Position numbers and translations under genes: made by a program. Under the pieces are notes generated by a model that was not told where the DNA came from, made no database searches, and was given only the letters and a program-made list of their open reading frames with translations. From Phoenix dactylifera (taxonomy: Eukaryota > Streptophyta > Magnoliopsida > Arecales > Arecaceae), in NCBI RefSeq assembly GCF_009389715.1, contig NC_052393.1, positions 3,968,001 through 4,032,000 of the forward strand: a stretch of DNA of 64,000 bases, read 5' to 3'. Shown here in pieces: positions 36,201 to 49,156 of the stretch. Positions within the stretch are counted from its first letter, which is position 1. Each line of letters starts with the position of its first letter.

Positions 36201-37665
36201 ATAGAGAAATATTCGTTTTGCATCTTAAGAAAATTAGAATAAACTCATCATATTACATTCAACCATAAACATAACCATCATGCCAGGCCCCAAAAATTTG
36301 GAGCTGGTTTTTTGCATCACTGTTCACCAGTTGTTGGTGTTAGGAGCAATCTTTATAAAACATGCTTAGCTGTGTTTTGAAATTTCTTGTTATTTGCTGA
36401 GAAGGAGAATTTGAATCAGGTTTTACATGCATAGATGGGGTAGAACTTTGGGTCGACAAACATACATCCCGCTCCTTGCCAAAGCTTGCAATGATTTTGT
36501 ATGTAAAGAGCATGCTTGTTTCTTTTAACCAATTACTTGACAGTAAGCATGCACATTTTTTTTGCTTTTGCTCTTCATCTGTTTTACCTTTATGTAGTCA
36601 CTTAGGACCACAAACAGAATTTTCCATCCCCTAATTTATTATTTTTTTATCTTGTTTTCAAATGTAACTTCAATAAGAGAAACTACAAGTGAATGGTGAT
36701 GGCTTACCGGTGGACTTAAAAGGTGGGATGTTAAGGAAATTGGGGACTCCACGATTGGGAATCTCAATCTTGGTTTCAGTGGATCAAATAAGTTCTAGTT
36801 TTGGCAGATTTGGCAGTTTTATTTCTGAGAAGATTTGGTGGTTTCAAACTTTTGGTGACTTCAATTCTAGTTTCTGTTAAAAAGCCCAAAATGGTCAATT
36901 AGGAGTATAATTTTTTTTGAAGATAAACGAATTAAAATATATGCAGAAAACTTATTAGGAGTCATTCTGAAGTATCTTATTTTGCTTGGACCCTTTTGGA
37001 TATATCTCCTTTCAGGCTTATGCTTGTATTCACTAAGTCAAGCAATTTTTTTTTAAAATAAATTGTTATAACAGATTGTTTTTTAAGGGTATATATCATT
37101 TTTATGGTTTGAGAGTAATTCAAGCAATTTAGTAATTTTGAGCATGTTTCACATGACTTATGGACAGCTAATTTTACTGTTCAACTAATCTTAGCTTGTT
37201 TCAATTGAATGCTCATTATTTTTTTATTTTCGGTTTCAACATTATATGCTACCAAGCCACTGGCTTAGTACAATTTTCTGTTGTATTGTAAACAACACTA
37301 ATTCACATGAATGCTCCCACCTCCTAGCTTAGAATAACGAGTCCCAAACATATGGTTTAAGGCTGCTTGCTTTTGTGGATCTTGGCCAATTTTTTGAATT
37401 TTTTTTTTCACCCCCTGAAACATCAAGAAAAAAGCGACCTGCATCGGCAGGCTAATGAGATCGTGATGGTAACACGAATGCTATTTTGTTAAACTGTCTG
37501 CTGCTTATTTCTTAGTAGTATGACATTGCATCTTTATTTTTTTTATTGAACTAAAAATTATATATGTTATTTTCTTAAAAAAATTGCATTTCAGGTTGAA
37601 GAAGTGAAAAAAAATGGTTGGAAGAAGGGTGAAGACAGCAAAGGTGTCATTACCTTTTGTCTTAG
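33292..37665 (+). pseudogene. RAD17: RAD17-like checkpoint clamp-loader pseudogene
   Basis: RAD17 loads the 9-1-1 checkpoint clamp in DNA damage signalling. Only shreds remain. (a) 33292-33444 opens MGKRKPVAVLSSSEEE, like plant RAD17 N-termini as I remember them. It meets an in-frame TAG at about 33379, then continues in the same frame with NSKKDRVLSKESQELE up to a GT donor. (b) 35980-36044, between AG and GT, reads AKFDLLLEDFLRTPP then stop, resembling the segment before the ATPase core. (c) From 37595, after AG, VEEVKK then, after a frameshift in an A run, WLEE, matching the family's HKKKVEEVKKWLEE region. The intervening WVDKYKP segment and all the ATPase motifs are missing. Exon order and intron positions are preserved, so this is a decayed genomic copy, not a processed one. 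Family assignment is moderately sure; non-function is very likely. Confidence 0.5.
34678..34832. repeat. Three tandem units of about 52 bp
   Basis: Three diverged consecutive units start CTTTTGCAGGAT at 34678, 34730 and 34783, each with GGAAGA/AGAAGA and TTAAAGCA(CTCT) later in the unit. Each unit carries a TTTTGCAG string that looks like a splice acceptor. They lie inside an intron-like part of the RAD17-like relic. Confidence 0.8.
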
Positions 37666-39190
37666 CAAAAGTGGACTTAATTAGGGCAATTTCGCAACTC
37701 CTTTTTTAGCTTGGAATTGTACAATTGTGCTAGTTGGTTGCGATCAGCAACACAATCTGTGGTGTTCCCTCCTGCCCGAGCTCTTGGTGGAGTTCCAAGA
37801 GCAGCAACCCTTTCTGATCCTAGCTTCACCGAGCCCTGATTAACAAAAGGAAGAGATCAGATAGAAGTGAAACTATTCTTAGCAAATATGATATCAGTGA
37901 GAAGAGCGACAATCTTAGAGGAGGGGAAAGGAATGTTTTATCAACACTATATTAGAGCAAATGAATAGGACTAATTTAAGGTAGGTAGAAAGTATCAAAG
38001 AGATCTGCCTTAGACGCCATGAATTTTGGCTGTTGTTGGAGAGCATCTAATTTTCTCAAAGGTGTAGAACTAAAGGAGGTCATGATAATATAATAGAACA
38101 TGGAACTTCAAATTATCCCCACATTGAATCCTGAGTTAATTACCTGGACAAAGCATGACCGCAAGCATTGTTTTCTTAAGAACAAATACAACAGTAAATA
38201 CATTTATCCATGTATGTATGTCATAATTAGTAATAAATTGAATGAATTAATTAATACGAGTATGAATACATTCATAAGAATAAGAAAATAAAATATTTAA
38301 AAGTTAAGCGGAAAAATTTGTTGAAGAATGTCATTATTATTGTTCTAGTATGATTAGTATGATTAGCCACATATAGCTCACTTTCCAATCATCAGCATTT
38401 TAGCTTCTTTATAAATTTGTGATATCTTAATATCTTGAATTCTAGATACGTGTAATATCATTTTTTCAAAGAAAAAAAATACCATACTGAACCTTCATTA
38501 TCAAATATCTTCCTAATAAAGGATTTATACCTTTTTATATTTTCCTTTTTCATATGCTTTTGCATCAGTTCTTTTCATATAGTTTTCATATGCAAGTTGA
38601 AACAAATTTGTGCCCAATGTACCCATTGTTTCAAAATATCCTTCTCCATTACTGCATTCACATGTACTAAAGAACAAGATTTTTGTCAGATATACTTAAG
38701 ATGCTATACTTTCTGAATCCTATATGTGGAAGTGTCTAATTGCCAATTAATACAAATGAGACATTCAGCAAATTTAAGTTATTACCATTCATAATACGTG
38801 TCTAGAAACGTAACGGTAACATGAGATTAACGGACCGGGCCGACAAAATGATGAACGGACAAATGCCTCACACTTTCTAGAATGTCGGTGGCGTGTGGCC
38901 GTTGCTGCTGGTCCAAACAAGAAGGATCCAGTGCTTGATATTCCCACCCCTGCATCCCCTATGCTTACTACTACCTGCACGTCCCAATTCCCTGCACAGT
39001 AATGCTACCGAAACTAAATTATTGGGTGGTAATATCCGTGGGAGTAATAATAACTGACAGGAACAGAGTAGCCAATCTGCTTCACTTTCGAAACATTCTT
39101 TCCTTTCTCCACTCTTCCACTCCATTCCTTCCCACTGATTCCTCTTCTCTTCTAGTCTTCTCCTCTCCATATTATTATTATAAACTTGAT
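37666..39190. other. Gene-free interval upstream of the ascorbate peroxidase gene
   Basis: AT-rich intergenic DNA. The last 400 bases become more balanced and are likely APX promoter. Antisense frames (38789-38980, 38877-39170) have no recognised motif. Confidence 0.4.
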
Positions 39191-39192
39191 AC

Positions 39193-39301
39193 TATAAAAC
39201 AGAGGCCTATCTCTTCTCCTTCCTCCGCCCCCCTCTCTGTGCTCCTGAGCGACATCCGAAGACCAAACAAGACTCGCGAACTCGGCGATAGTTAGATAAT
39301 A
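39193..39301 (+). promoter_or_regulatory. TATA box and 5' leader of the ascorbate peroxidase gene
   Basis: TATAAAAC at 39193-39200 lies about 100 bases before the ATG at 39302. It is followed by a CT-rich stretch typical of plant leaders, so a start near 39225-39235 is expected. The motif is seen; the transcription start is inferred from the usual 25-35 base spacing. Confidence 0.6.
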
Positions 39302-42300
39302 ATGGCGGCGCCGGTGGTGGACGAGGAGTACCTGAAGGAGATCGAGAAGGCCCGCAGAGACCTCCGAGCTCTCATCTCCAGCAAGGGCTGTGCCCCCATT
39401 ATGCTCCGCCTCGCGTGGGTTATTCTTCTTCTATTTCTTGCTCTTCTTGAACGAATTTTTCTTGGCTTTGTCTTCTCGTGTCCTTTCTATCTTGGAGTTT
39501 GTGGAGCATCCGTGCGTTTTGGCTTCTAAAAATCTGAACTCTTTCTGTGTCTTTTAATTGGTTTCGAGTCCTTTTCCCGGTAAAGCTTTTATCTTTCGGT
39601 AGAAGGCCCGCATGTCGTGCATTTTCTTGATCTTTCTTCTCTTCATTTCTTCTTCCTCTCTTGCTCCCTGTTTTCTTGCTGTTTATGTGTTCTTGCCGAG
39701 GTTTAAGGGCTTCTGTTTCTTGGTTCTAGACGTTGTTTCAGTTGGTAGGGTTTTTCCTTTCCAGAAGGTTGGATAAGTAGTTCTGTTCTGTTGATTTTCT
39801 TTTCCCTGCAATGATGTTTGTCTCTATTGGTTTTATAAAAGGAACCTCATGTGGTTTGGTTGACATCTATTACCTTCGTCACTCTGATTGTAGAAGAATA
39901 CCACCAAGATTGATATCACCTGAGAGTAGATGATTATAATTTATCCACAGAATCACTGCGTTGATCCTAAGAAGAAGGATATGATTTTGCTATTGAAAAA
40001 AAAGAAGAACATCTGAAGATCATTAGAAATAGTTGGGAACTTTTTATTAAGTTATGGACTTCTGATTTCTCTATGTTCCTCTTATCGTTCAATAAAAAAG
40101 GACTGCAATATTGTTGCAATGCCAACTAATTACCGTACTCTTAATTACTGCCGAATTCAACCAACAGCTGTAATTAGTACTGGGGTTTAAGAAATTGTGC
40201 TTCAATATGGGTAGGGGTAGTGGGTGTTCATAAAAAGATCAGAGAGAGAGTAGTTGCTGGAGCTGTTTCTTTGTTGCATAGGATAGCAAATTTCATGAGA
40301 AAACTACCAGGTTCGAAAATGAAGTCATCCAGTCCTCAAATGCCAAGTTTACAACTTAGGAATATGTTGTACTCACGATGGTGCTTCTTTAAGTAATCAA
40401 GTGTTAAACAATTTTGGCAATGCAACTATGCAAGTATTCTTGTTATTATGTGCCTATGAAATGCTAGATTGTCTGATATAAGTTCTTTAATGCATCTGTT
40501 GATATGAAAACTAGGATTTGTAAGGACACTTATACTCTTTTAATAATCTAATGTCTAACATGACTTTCTTCTTCTTTTTCTTTTTCTTTAATAGATTTCA
40601 TGATGCTGGCACTTATGATGTAAAGACAAAAACAGGTGGTCCAAATGGTTCAATTAGGTTTGAGGAAGAGTATAGCCATGGTTCAAATGCTGGTATAAAA
40701 ATAGCTATAAACCTTTTGGGTAAGTCATTCCATTTTAATATGCTTGTTATCTTTCACCCATTATTTTTCCATCTTTTACCGGATATAATCGTGGAAAAAT
40801 TGTTTTTACAATAATGAATTCATCTCACTTTCTTGCTGCTTGTTTTTTTTTTTTTTGAATGTAAGAGTAATGAGAAAATATGATAACATAATAATTTTCA
40901 TTATTATATTTTTCAATATCCACACATCAATTTGAAATTGTTGATGATCCAATATTCTCATGTTTATATTTCTCGGTTGGTTATTTGCTTACTAGATTTT
41001 ATGTATGATCATTGTCTCATCATTAACATATAAAAATCAACTATCTCCATCCTAAATGTGGTTTAGTCTCATTTCTCCAATACAAAAAGTTATGGTACAG
41101 CGAACCATGCTCCCCGCAGTTATTTTTTATGTTCTATGGTCAAGTTTCTCTTCTAAGGCTTAATGCATTGGACACCATCTTGCGAGCTCTTCTCTTTGTA
41201 TGTTTCAGCATGATGTGGTTGAGCACCTTCAATTGAATTACCTCTTTACTCTTTTCAATTCAAAAAATTTTAACAAGGTTTTTGGCCCTTTATGGATGTT
41301 TTTATCTTTCACTACTCAATTTCTGTAACTATCATTTATAATTTTATGCTAAACTTTCCCAAGAAACTCATACTTCATATTTAATGTATATTAAGTTCTG
41401 CTAATATTTTTCACTCTTCCCATTTCAAAGAAGTTTATCATGCCACTTCAGAAATTCATAAAGAAAGACAATAGTTTCAAACCAATTGAAAACTCGAATG
41501 CTCACTTTTTTTTTGTTACTTGTTTTCAGAGCCAGTGAAAGCAAAGCATCCCAAGATTACATATGCAGATCTTTATCAGGTGATTGCTGCACTTTTTTTT
41601 TCTTCTAAACTTGTACATATTTTCAAATCAACTTTAAATTATGTTCTATTTCACTTTAAATAAACTATAAAAGCCTTTTGTTTAGATCGTACGCTTTGTT
41701 GACTGTGCAGAGTATATCTACTTTTGAGCATAAATGGTAAACTGAATTTTTGCCCCCTTATGTTTTTGAGTTGAGGTAATATGATAGTGATCAAAAGAGG
41801 GAAAAATATTTGATTGTAATGAGAAAACCATCCCAACTGAATGGCAATAAGCTTCAGCAGGGCCAAGATTCCAGCTTAATTTACTATATGCTCTCTAACA
41901 TGGTCCTTTTGCCCACAAGTAGGATGTCCCTCCATTTTGAAACTAAAGAATTCGCTAAAGTACTCTCTTTAAAAGAAGTTGATTACTTAGAAGTATCCTC
42001 GATATATTATGTTTTAGGTTTTGATGAGCTAGCACCAGAGCATTTGGAGCAACAAATGTATCTTTCTGTGTGACAGTTAGAACCTTATATTAAGAACTTT
42101 AATTAAGCACATTATTTAAGTGTTAGAACTTAGAACCTTTTACTATATACTTTTGGTATTCAACTAAATATATTGGAACATCGAATCACTTTGTTTTTCA
42201 TGTCCATTGATCTGTTTATATTGAATGTGGTATACTTGTTATTCACATTTAGCAATGTCAGAAAGGATGTCAAAAATTATGAGTTGACCTGGGAAGCAGC

Positions 42301-45100
42301 AGTTGATACACAAGAGAGATGAATGAGTTTCGCAGTGCTGTCCCCTATTTTTGTGGGATAAGGCTTGCTTTTTGTGGGTTTGTTATGGTTTTACTCTATA
42401 TTAGTGCATTCAAAATAATTATTGCAAGTGTCATTATCAGCTTGCTGGAGTTGTTGCTGTTGAAGTGACTGGTGGGCCGACTATTGACTTTGTCCCAGGA
42501 AGAATGGTATGTGAAATAGCAATACTGTAAAAATATTTAATCAACTGACACCTGCATATTAAGTGATCATTGTCTTGTACTAGGACTCATCGCAATGCCC
42601 AGAAGAAGGAAGGCTTCCAGATGCTAAGAAAGGTATGTTACAACATGTTTTTTTAGGGTAATATAATAAAAATTATCATCACATATTTTCAACTAAGCCT
42701 AGACTTATCTGTCTGTAAACGGTTAGTCAATGGCATGTACGATGAATGTCTACATGGAAATACTTGTGTTGCATTAATAGAAAAGACATGTACAAAAGTG
42801 TTGTCAAAATGTGATTTTCATGGCACTGTATGTGACTTTATATCCACCTAAAGACTCCACTGTTTACAGAGCTTTTAAAACTTGCTCTTGAGGTAGATGT
42901 AAAGAGGCAGCTATCTCCGGAAAAGTCACATGTGAGAGTTCTATGAGTGCGAATTACATTTAGTCCAACTATATATGATTGTCTTGAAGACCACACATTT
43001 TGAGGTGGTATTAGTGTTTACATTTTTTTAAAGTATTTTGTTTGTGTTGTGTTATTCTGCTATCCATAAAAGTCCATAAGTTGAAAGTACACTATCTGAA
43101 GGCTATTAGATATTGAAGATGAATAATTGTGTTTCAAGATGAGTGGCAAAATGCTAAAACATGCAAAAATTTATCAGTATTGTTCCCATATTAAAGTTAC
43201 ATGATTCACAAAACTCCTTGTCTTGATTAGATGTCTAAAATATTTTTCGATGCTTTGCTTATGTTCTTTTTTTTTAAGTTTCAGATGGATAACAATTTTA
43301 TATCAAAATTGCACATTTTATTAAAAGAGAATGATGCTGTTCATCTTCATTCAGTTTGAATAATTACAACAGGTATATAAAAGGATGTGAAAATTTATAG
43401 TTTATGTTTGACTACTATATCATGTGTGAGACATGTTACAATTTCAATTCATAAGAAATTAACTTTTTGGAATCAGTTTTCCTCAAAAAATATATGGTAG
43501 CAGGGAATCCATTTGGAATTAATAAGCATGAATAATCTTTGGACAACAAAATTGATTTTATAAATAGACGTTATTTAAGGTACTATGAGAGTTAGTTTGT
43601 TCAGGACTAAAATGTAGGGTAAGAGTATATTGAGATCATTAAGTGGGAAAGATTACTTGAGTATAGTGAGGTTTCTTCAAATCTATAGCATTCTTTCATC
43701 TTTATTCTGAATTTTGCTTTTAGCTTAACCCCAAGCAAACCTTTTTTATGCTGCTCTTACCATTATGTTTGAAAGGTTGAAGTTCTCTTTTATTTCACTG
43801 AATGCTTCATTATGAGATGATCCGTGAATGATCAAACAACCATAGGCTTAACTGCAAAGCTATTTTTTCCCAGTCAGTTATACTGGTGTTTTTTGAGAAT
43901 GCAGTCATACTTGTCTTTAAATTTCTGCTGGTTGGTAGTTTATGACAATATATGGGTCAATGCAATGTAGGGGTGTCTCATTTGAGGGAAATATTTTACC
44001 GGATGGGTCTGTCAGACAAAGATATTGTGGCACTATCTGGTGGCCATACTCTGGTAAAATATTAACATAATTCTGCAGCATAGAGATATGGATGTGTTAG
44101 TATTTCTGATGATTATAGTTTCTGACAATTTGTGTTTGGTCTTGGTGTTGAAGGGAAGGGCTCATCCTGAGAGAACAGGATTCGAAGGTCCTTGGACAAA
44201 GGAGCCTCTCATCTTCGACAACTCCTACTATGTGTAAGAGCATTAGCTTAATAATCTTCTGACATAAAAGTGTTTGGCAATGACATGATATCATCTTTTC
44301 TCATTTAATTACTTTAAACAAATGAATCTCATTAGCTCTTCTTTGTACATAGCATATATGAATTAAATCATGCAGCTGTTCATATTTTCACAAAGGAGGA
44401 AGTTTAAAATCGACTCTGTGTTTATATTCTGTATCAGAGAACTTCTGGAAGGGGATAAAGAGGGGCTCCTGAAGCTTCCCACGGACAAGGCTCTCTTGGA
44501 GGACCCTGTATTTCGGTGTTATGTTGAGCTATATGCAAAGGTATCATCAACATGTCTTCATTTTGCATGACAGGAAAAGCAACAATTTTTCTTTGGTCAA
44601 TTAACTAAACAACTTAGGGTTATCTCTTTCTGATTATGGAATAACTGACCTCTGTTATATGGCGGATTAGCACTTGCTAGTACAAACTCACCTCCAAATA
44701 AAAAGTCAGAACTGTCGGTGAAACATTGTCTGGTAACTAGCATTCCCATTTAAATTCTCTCTTGGAGAAGAGCTACCTAATGTTACATAATCAAAATTTT
44801 AAATCTCTTTTGCATTTTTAGTGAATGAACTTGTCTTGTTCTTCTCTTGCATTAAACTTTCATATATCAATCCTCGAAATAATAACCCTAGGCTTTTTGT
44901 AGGACGAAGATGCATTTTTTAAGGACTATGCAGAATCACACAAGAAATTGTCCGAGCTGGGCTTTACTCCACCTTGCATCCTTTCAGCCACCAAATCAAA
45001 ATTAAAGGCTATACTAACACAAGGTGCTGTTACAGTCGCAGCTGCTGCTGCATTGCTCATTCTGAGTTACTTATTCGAAATTGGCAAGAACATGGAGTAA
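39302..45100 (+). CDS. APX3: Peroxisomal-type, membrane-anchored L-ascorbate peroxidase, 9 exons
   Basis: Class I haem peroxidase reducing H2O2 with ascorbate; the C-terminal anchor points to the peroxisome/ER membrane, active site facing the cytosol. Exons: 39302-39414, 40595-40719, 41530-41579, 42441-42506, 42584-42632, 43971-44053, 44154-44233, 44438-44540, 44903-45100. They total 867 nt and 288 residues, a normal length. Seen: distal R36 and H40, proximal H160 in LSGGHTLGRAHPER, R169 (ascorbate site in pea APX) and W176. A hydrophobic helix at about 264-281 ([17 protein letters not shown]) is followed by only GKNME. Odd: the conserved phase-2 first intron (GC|A) joins to give LRLA-F-HDAG, so residue 39 is Phe where the family has Trp (pea W41). 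The tail has one Lys rather than the usual basic cluster. All borders are GT-AG and the frame is intact. The family is certain; altered activity is inference. Confidence 0.95.
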
Positions 45101-45218
45101 ATGGCCAGTCTGATTTATGTCGGGTATTATAGCTTACTGTAAGGAAGTCAAATGCAAGCAGCAAAAAGAAAGCCCTTGTAAAGGGATAGCAGGGAGGTTT
45201 TTGCATAAATTATAGAAC

Positions 45219-45224
45219 AATAAA
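45219..45224 (+). terminator. Polyadenylation signal of the ascorbate peroxidase gene
   Basis: AATAAA about 120 bases past the stop codon, in T-rich 3' UTR-like sequence. The position fits a plant near-upstream element. Confidence 0.6.
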
Positions 45225-45639
45225 TCACTGTATTCTGTTAATGATGTGCTGCACATTGTATGGTATAACTTCACCAGATGAGCTTGTCAAATTACATTAC
45301 ATAACTAAAAACAGTGTACTGAGCCAAAGTATTATTCTCATGTGGAGCATAATTGAAGAACAAAAGGTGCAGTCCGTCTGCCAGCTGCGGAGCAGCACAA
45401 TTAAGGAGGATAATATGGTGTCCAGAATGATAAGAACAAGCACATGGACTTGCAAGAAGAAAAAATATTAGAGAAATAAATAATTTTTTTTCCTTAATAA
45501 AAGCGTTACAAAATTGGGCTATTTTTGTTCGCTCATGCCCGCTCCAAAGAGGCACCTTGTGGACTTTCCCCAATATCTGCACACAGCTATATCACTTGAC
45601 TTGTAGCTCTTATGTATAGAATTTATATTGTTGCTTCTA

Positions 45640-46634
45640 AATTCTAAACTGAGACCGAGATGTTGCTCAGCTCGCTTTGAGGCTTGTAAGAAGTGTACTG
45701 AGAGAGATTGGATAAGACCAAGGTGAGGAAGAACTGGTCATTTTCGAGGCTAACCTGTAAGAAGTCTACTTGTTGGAAAGTTTTCGGCGGAAATTTTTTG
45801 ATGCTTAAGTCAGAATAGTAGAGCTATAGTATGGAAGGAAGAAAATTTGTAGAAATAAATATCCAAATGAGTTTACTTGAGGATCCCGAGCTACCCCTTT
45901 ATATATAGTAGAATATTGAACCAGTATCTAATATGGCGTGACATGCCTTAACTGTATAGTAACGATTAGCTGCACGTTAACAACGTGGTAACAGTTCTGC
46001 GTGAGCAGCACACAGCGATAATTACACCGATCGTGTATTGGCTACAGTGTCGCCATAACTGATGGTCTTTATTAGCATAAGCAGAGTGGCACCTTAGTTT
46101 TCGCTGAAGTTATTCATCTTGGTTAATACCGAGGTCAAGGAGGTTGGTCTAAGCTGAGGTCAACATGTCCAGTATTTTTTCCACCTTCACTTCTGAGTCT
46201 GAACTGAATCTTAGTTCGGGTGACAGAAGTTGTATCATCATCTTGATAGGGGCAAGACATCTAGAAGGGAGTTTTAATGTATCAATTGACCTTCTCAAAG
46301 CGCCATCATATCTAGGCTGTCTCGAGACGTCATTATTCTAGAGTTTTTTTGTGGCACTATTAATGGGGTGATTTGGATGAATCGCTCACGCCATATGCTG
46401 AGCTAACACGCGGTTGAATTAGTTTGGGAAGTCGAATTGTTGCTTTAATTAGAGCCGTTCACACCCCTATATAAGGGTAGCCCCCTCCTTCATTTTGCAC
46501 ATCTTGCTTCTTTTGCAAATCTCCCCGGCGGCTTGAGCTTTCTACTGGGTGCTTCTCCGACAAAGTTCTTCCCTTTGGGCTTCGAAATCCTCCTTGGTTT
46601 TTTCTGACGACCACTAGTGGGTTTTTGCTTTTGA
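45640..46634 (+). repeat. Probable LTR-like region before gypsy-type relic copy 1
   Basis: Gene-free interval with LTR-like features: a TATATAAG box at about 46471-46478, a downstream pyrimidine-rich stretch, and an immediately following gag-like gene. Paired TG/CA ends and a target duplication could not be identified. The block duplication starts at its right edge, so the LTR part is not shared with copy 2. Confidence 0.4.
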
Positions 46635-48560
46635 CTGCTCAGATTTTTTTCTTTCTTGCCCCTTTTCCCTTTTTTCTTTTCTATTTTCTATACGAGCGAG
46701 GCTGAGATCGAGGTCTCAGCAGGGAGTTGGTCATCCGACCAATCTCCTCGAGCTCAGTGTTCCTCACATCCCAGTGTGGCTAAGCTCGAAGTCCACTCCA
46801 GACCAGAATACAAGGTGTCAGTCCTCACCCAAAAGGAGATGGACTTGCTTCGAGTTCAACACTTCGTTCCTCCCAAGTTCACTTTTGAGCTCGTTGGTCC
46901 CGAGGACTAGGTGACTAATCCTCCTTCTTCTTAGCTTGGCCTGTACGAGAAAACTCTCAAGGCTGGGCTTAGATTGCCTTTCCACCCTTTCATCATCCAG
47001 TTGATGAGGGTTTATAGCCTCATCTAGATCCAACTAGTTTTGAACTCCTCACAGGTCATTGTAGATTTTTTTGCCCTCTATTTTTTTTACAACATTTGTG
47101 CCTCAGTTTCTCTCTTTCAGAGATGCTTCACTTTAAAGAGGCATCCTTCGAAAAGCAATTGGTGGTATTTTTCTTCTCGAAAGGGCTGCCAATTGATTCG
47201 AGGTACTCCTTCTTCCATTCACGGATGGAAGGAGAGATTCTTTTTCGTTTCTTCTAAGCGGCCATGGCAGTTTGAGACTTTGTGAAGGGCACCTCGAAGG
47301 TCTTTGAACTGACCTCCACAGTTGTTCGGTGATGATCAGGGATCCTTGGACACTCTTCTTAAATTGAAGATTCCTTCGCTGCAAGAATGTTATCCGAAGA
47401 GACACTGATCAATGTTGGCTCGAACCTAGCCGACCCTTGGGATAAAATTCCTTAGATTTTTATCTTTTCACCAAGTCGTTAAGTTCTATTGTGCTTGTAG
47501 TTGTTGCAGCTATGAAAACCAACCCAGCGTTGATTTGAAAAGCTATGCATAAGAGGGCAACTGCAATGTTTGCCGGTGAAACTCCTCAGAAGAAGAAGAC
47601 GAAGAGAGGATCTACTTCGGGTCCTTCCGAGGCCATGGCTGAGGCTTCTGTTCCTGAGGTCTCCGTTCCCAAGGTGCTGAAACCTCGGATAGAAAGTGTG
47701 GAGCTCAACCTCGAGGTTGAGATCATGTCACCCATCAGGTCGGCTTCTTTAGAAAGGCTTGTCCTTGCCTAGCTGTCCACTGCCGCTGTAACTACTTGTT
47801 CGACATCATATGATGCTAATACCTTAGCCCAAGCTGGTCCAATTTCATCAGCTCCACTAAACATAGCTCTGCATCTCCGTCCTCCACATCGAGCTCCTTG
47901 GGTCATGTTGCCTCCGAGTTCTACATCTCGAGATGGTCGATTAAAGCTTTAGTCTCGACTTTGTTGTCTTCTCGGGTGGTCAAAGAGCGGTGGGTAAGTT
48001 TTTGTATTAATATTATATAAAATGTTTTACTTCGGATATTGATCACATCTTTTTGTAGCATGCCCATAAGGCTTATTATATGTGCGAGGCCGTTATGACG
48101 CTTAGGCATCATATATCAGACATTGATGCGAAATGGAAGGCTACTGAGCAGAAGTTGCCGAGGTCAAGGTGAAGTCGAAAGTCGATCTTGAGCAGGCAGA
48201 GAAGCAAGCTCGGCTAACTGAGGAGAGGGCGAGGAAGGCCGAGGAAAAGTTTGAGTCAGCAGAAGCGCAAGCCTTGGCTGCTCGAACTCGTGCAATGATT
48301 TCCGACAACCATCTTTCTGAGGCTAGGGAGATCTTCTTGGCATCTGAACAATGAGCCGTGGAGCTATCTGCAAAAATTGGTCAGGTTGAGTAGGAGGCTG
48401 TTGAGGTCAATCTATCTGCATGTGAGATTCTGGAGTTCATCCCCAAATTAAGTTTTGAGTGAGCTCGACTTACGGAGGTCCTGGATGTGTTCGGGGTGTC
48501 TTCACAGGAGTAGCTGATTTCATTACTGAGCTCTTCCTAACATCTGAGGTCTTAGGTCGG
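46635..48560 (+). pseudogene. Gypsy-type retroelement gag-like gene, relic copy 1
   Basis: Frames 46656-46910 and 47040-47285 carry broken parts of the domain that Pfam calls 'transposase (putative), gypsy type'. Seen: KEMDLLRVQHFVPPKFTFEL, then, after stops, SVSLFQRCFTLKRHPSKSNW and SSRKGCQLIRGTP. A linker (47545-47772) and a coiled coil (48169-48354, Glu/Ala/Lys-rich) follow. Compared with copy 2, it lacks the C-terminal part of the coiled coil and the acidic tail (a deletion near 48405) and a short piece near 47985. Stops and frameshifts are frequent. No reverse transcriptase or integrase is nearby, as in non-autonomous gag-only elements. Confidence 0.7.
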
Positions 48561-49156
48561 GGCCCAAGCATTTCTAGGATATCCCCAATCTTATCTCAGT
48601 TGTACATATTAGTCATAGTTGACCGATCTAAAAGGTAGAAATATAATAAGAAGATCAAAATGAACTTGGGATATACTGAACTTTATTGGTAATATATGTG
48701 TAGCTTCTCGAAGTTCTAAGTTCGAGGGATTGAGGTACCGTCGAGATTTTCTAGCTTATACGTCCTAGGTTGTATCACTTCGGCTACTCAATACGGTCCA
48801 TCCCAATTCGAAGCCAATTTATCAAGTTTTTTTTGACTGTGACACTTCGTTCTTCTTTAGGACGAGATCGCGAGATTGAAAGAGATCTTGAATTGTAATA
48901 CCGAGCTGTCTTTGGTTGTTATGTTGCCATATAGATTTGAGCCGGGCCAAAGATGTCTAATATTTGCTCCATCCGCTTTCTCTCCATGATGTAGTACTCC
49001 TATCCTCCCAATTACTATGGCAATAAATAATAACTACCTGCCCCATAGCAAGTTCGTAGTCACATCAAGTCATATCCTACTTACCAAACATATTTAGATG
49101 GCATGTCATGACATGTTGAAGGATGACAGTTATAACAAACTGCTTGTGTGCTATTA

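Noticed and set aside
41810..42073. 87-codon frame in APX intron 3 as an extra exon
   Set aside because: It is not needed for the conserved protein, and exon 3 to exon 4 joins in frame without it.
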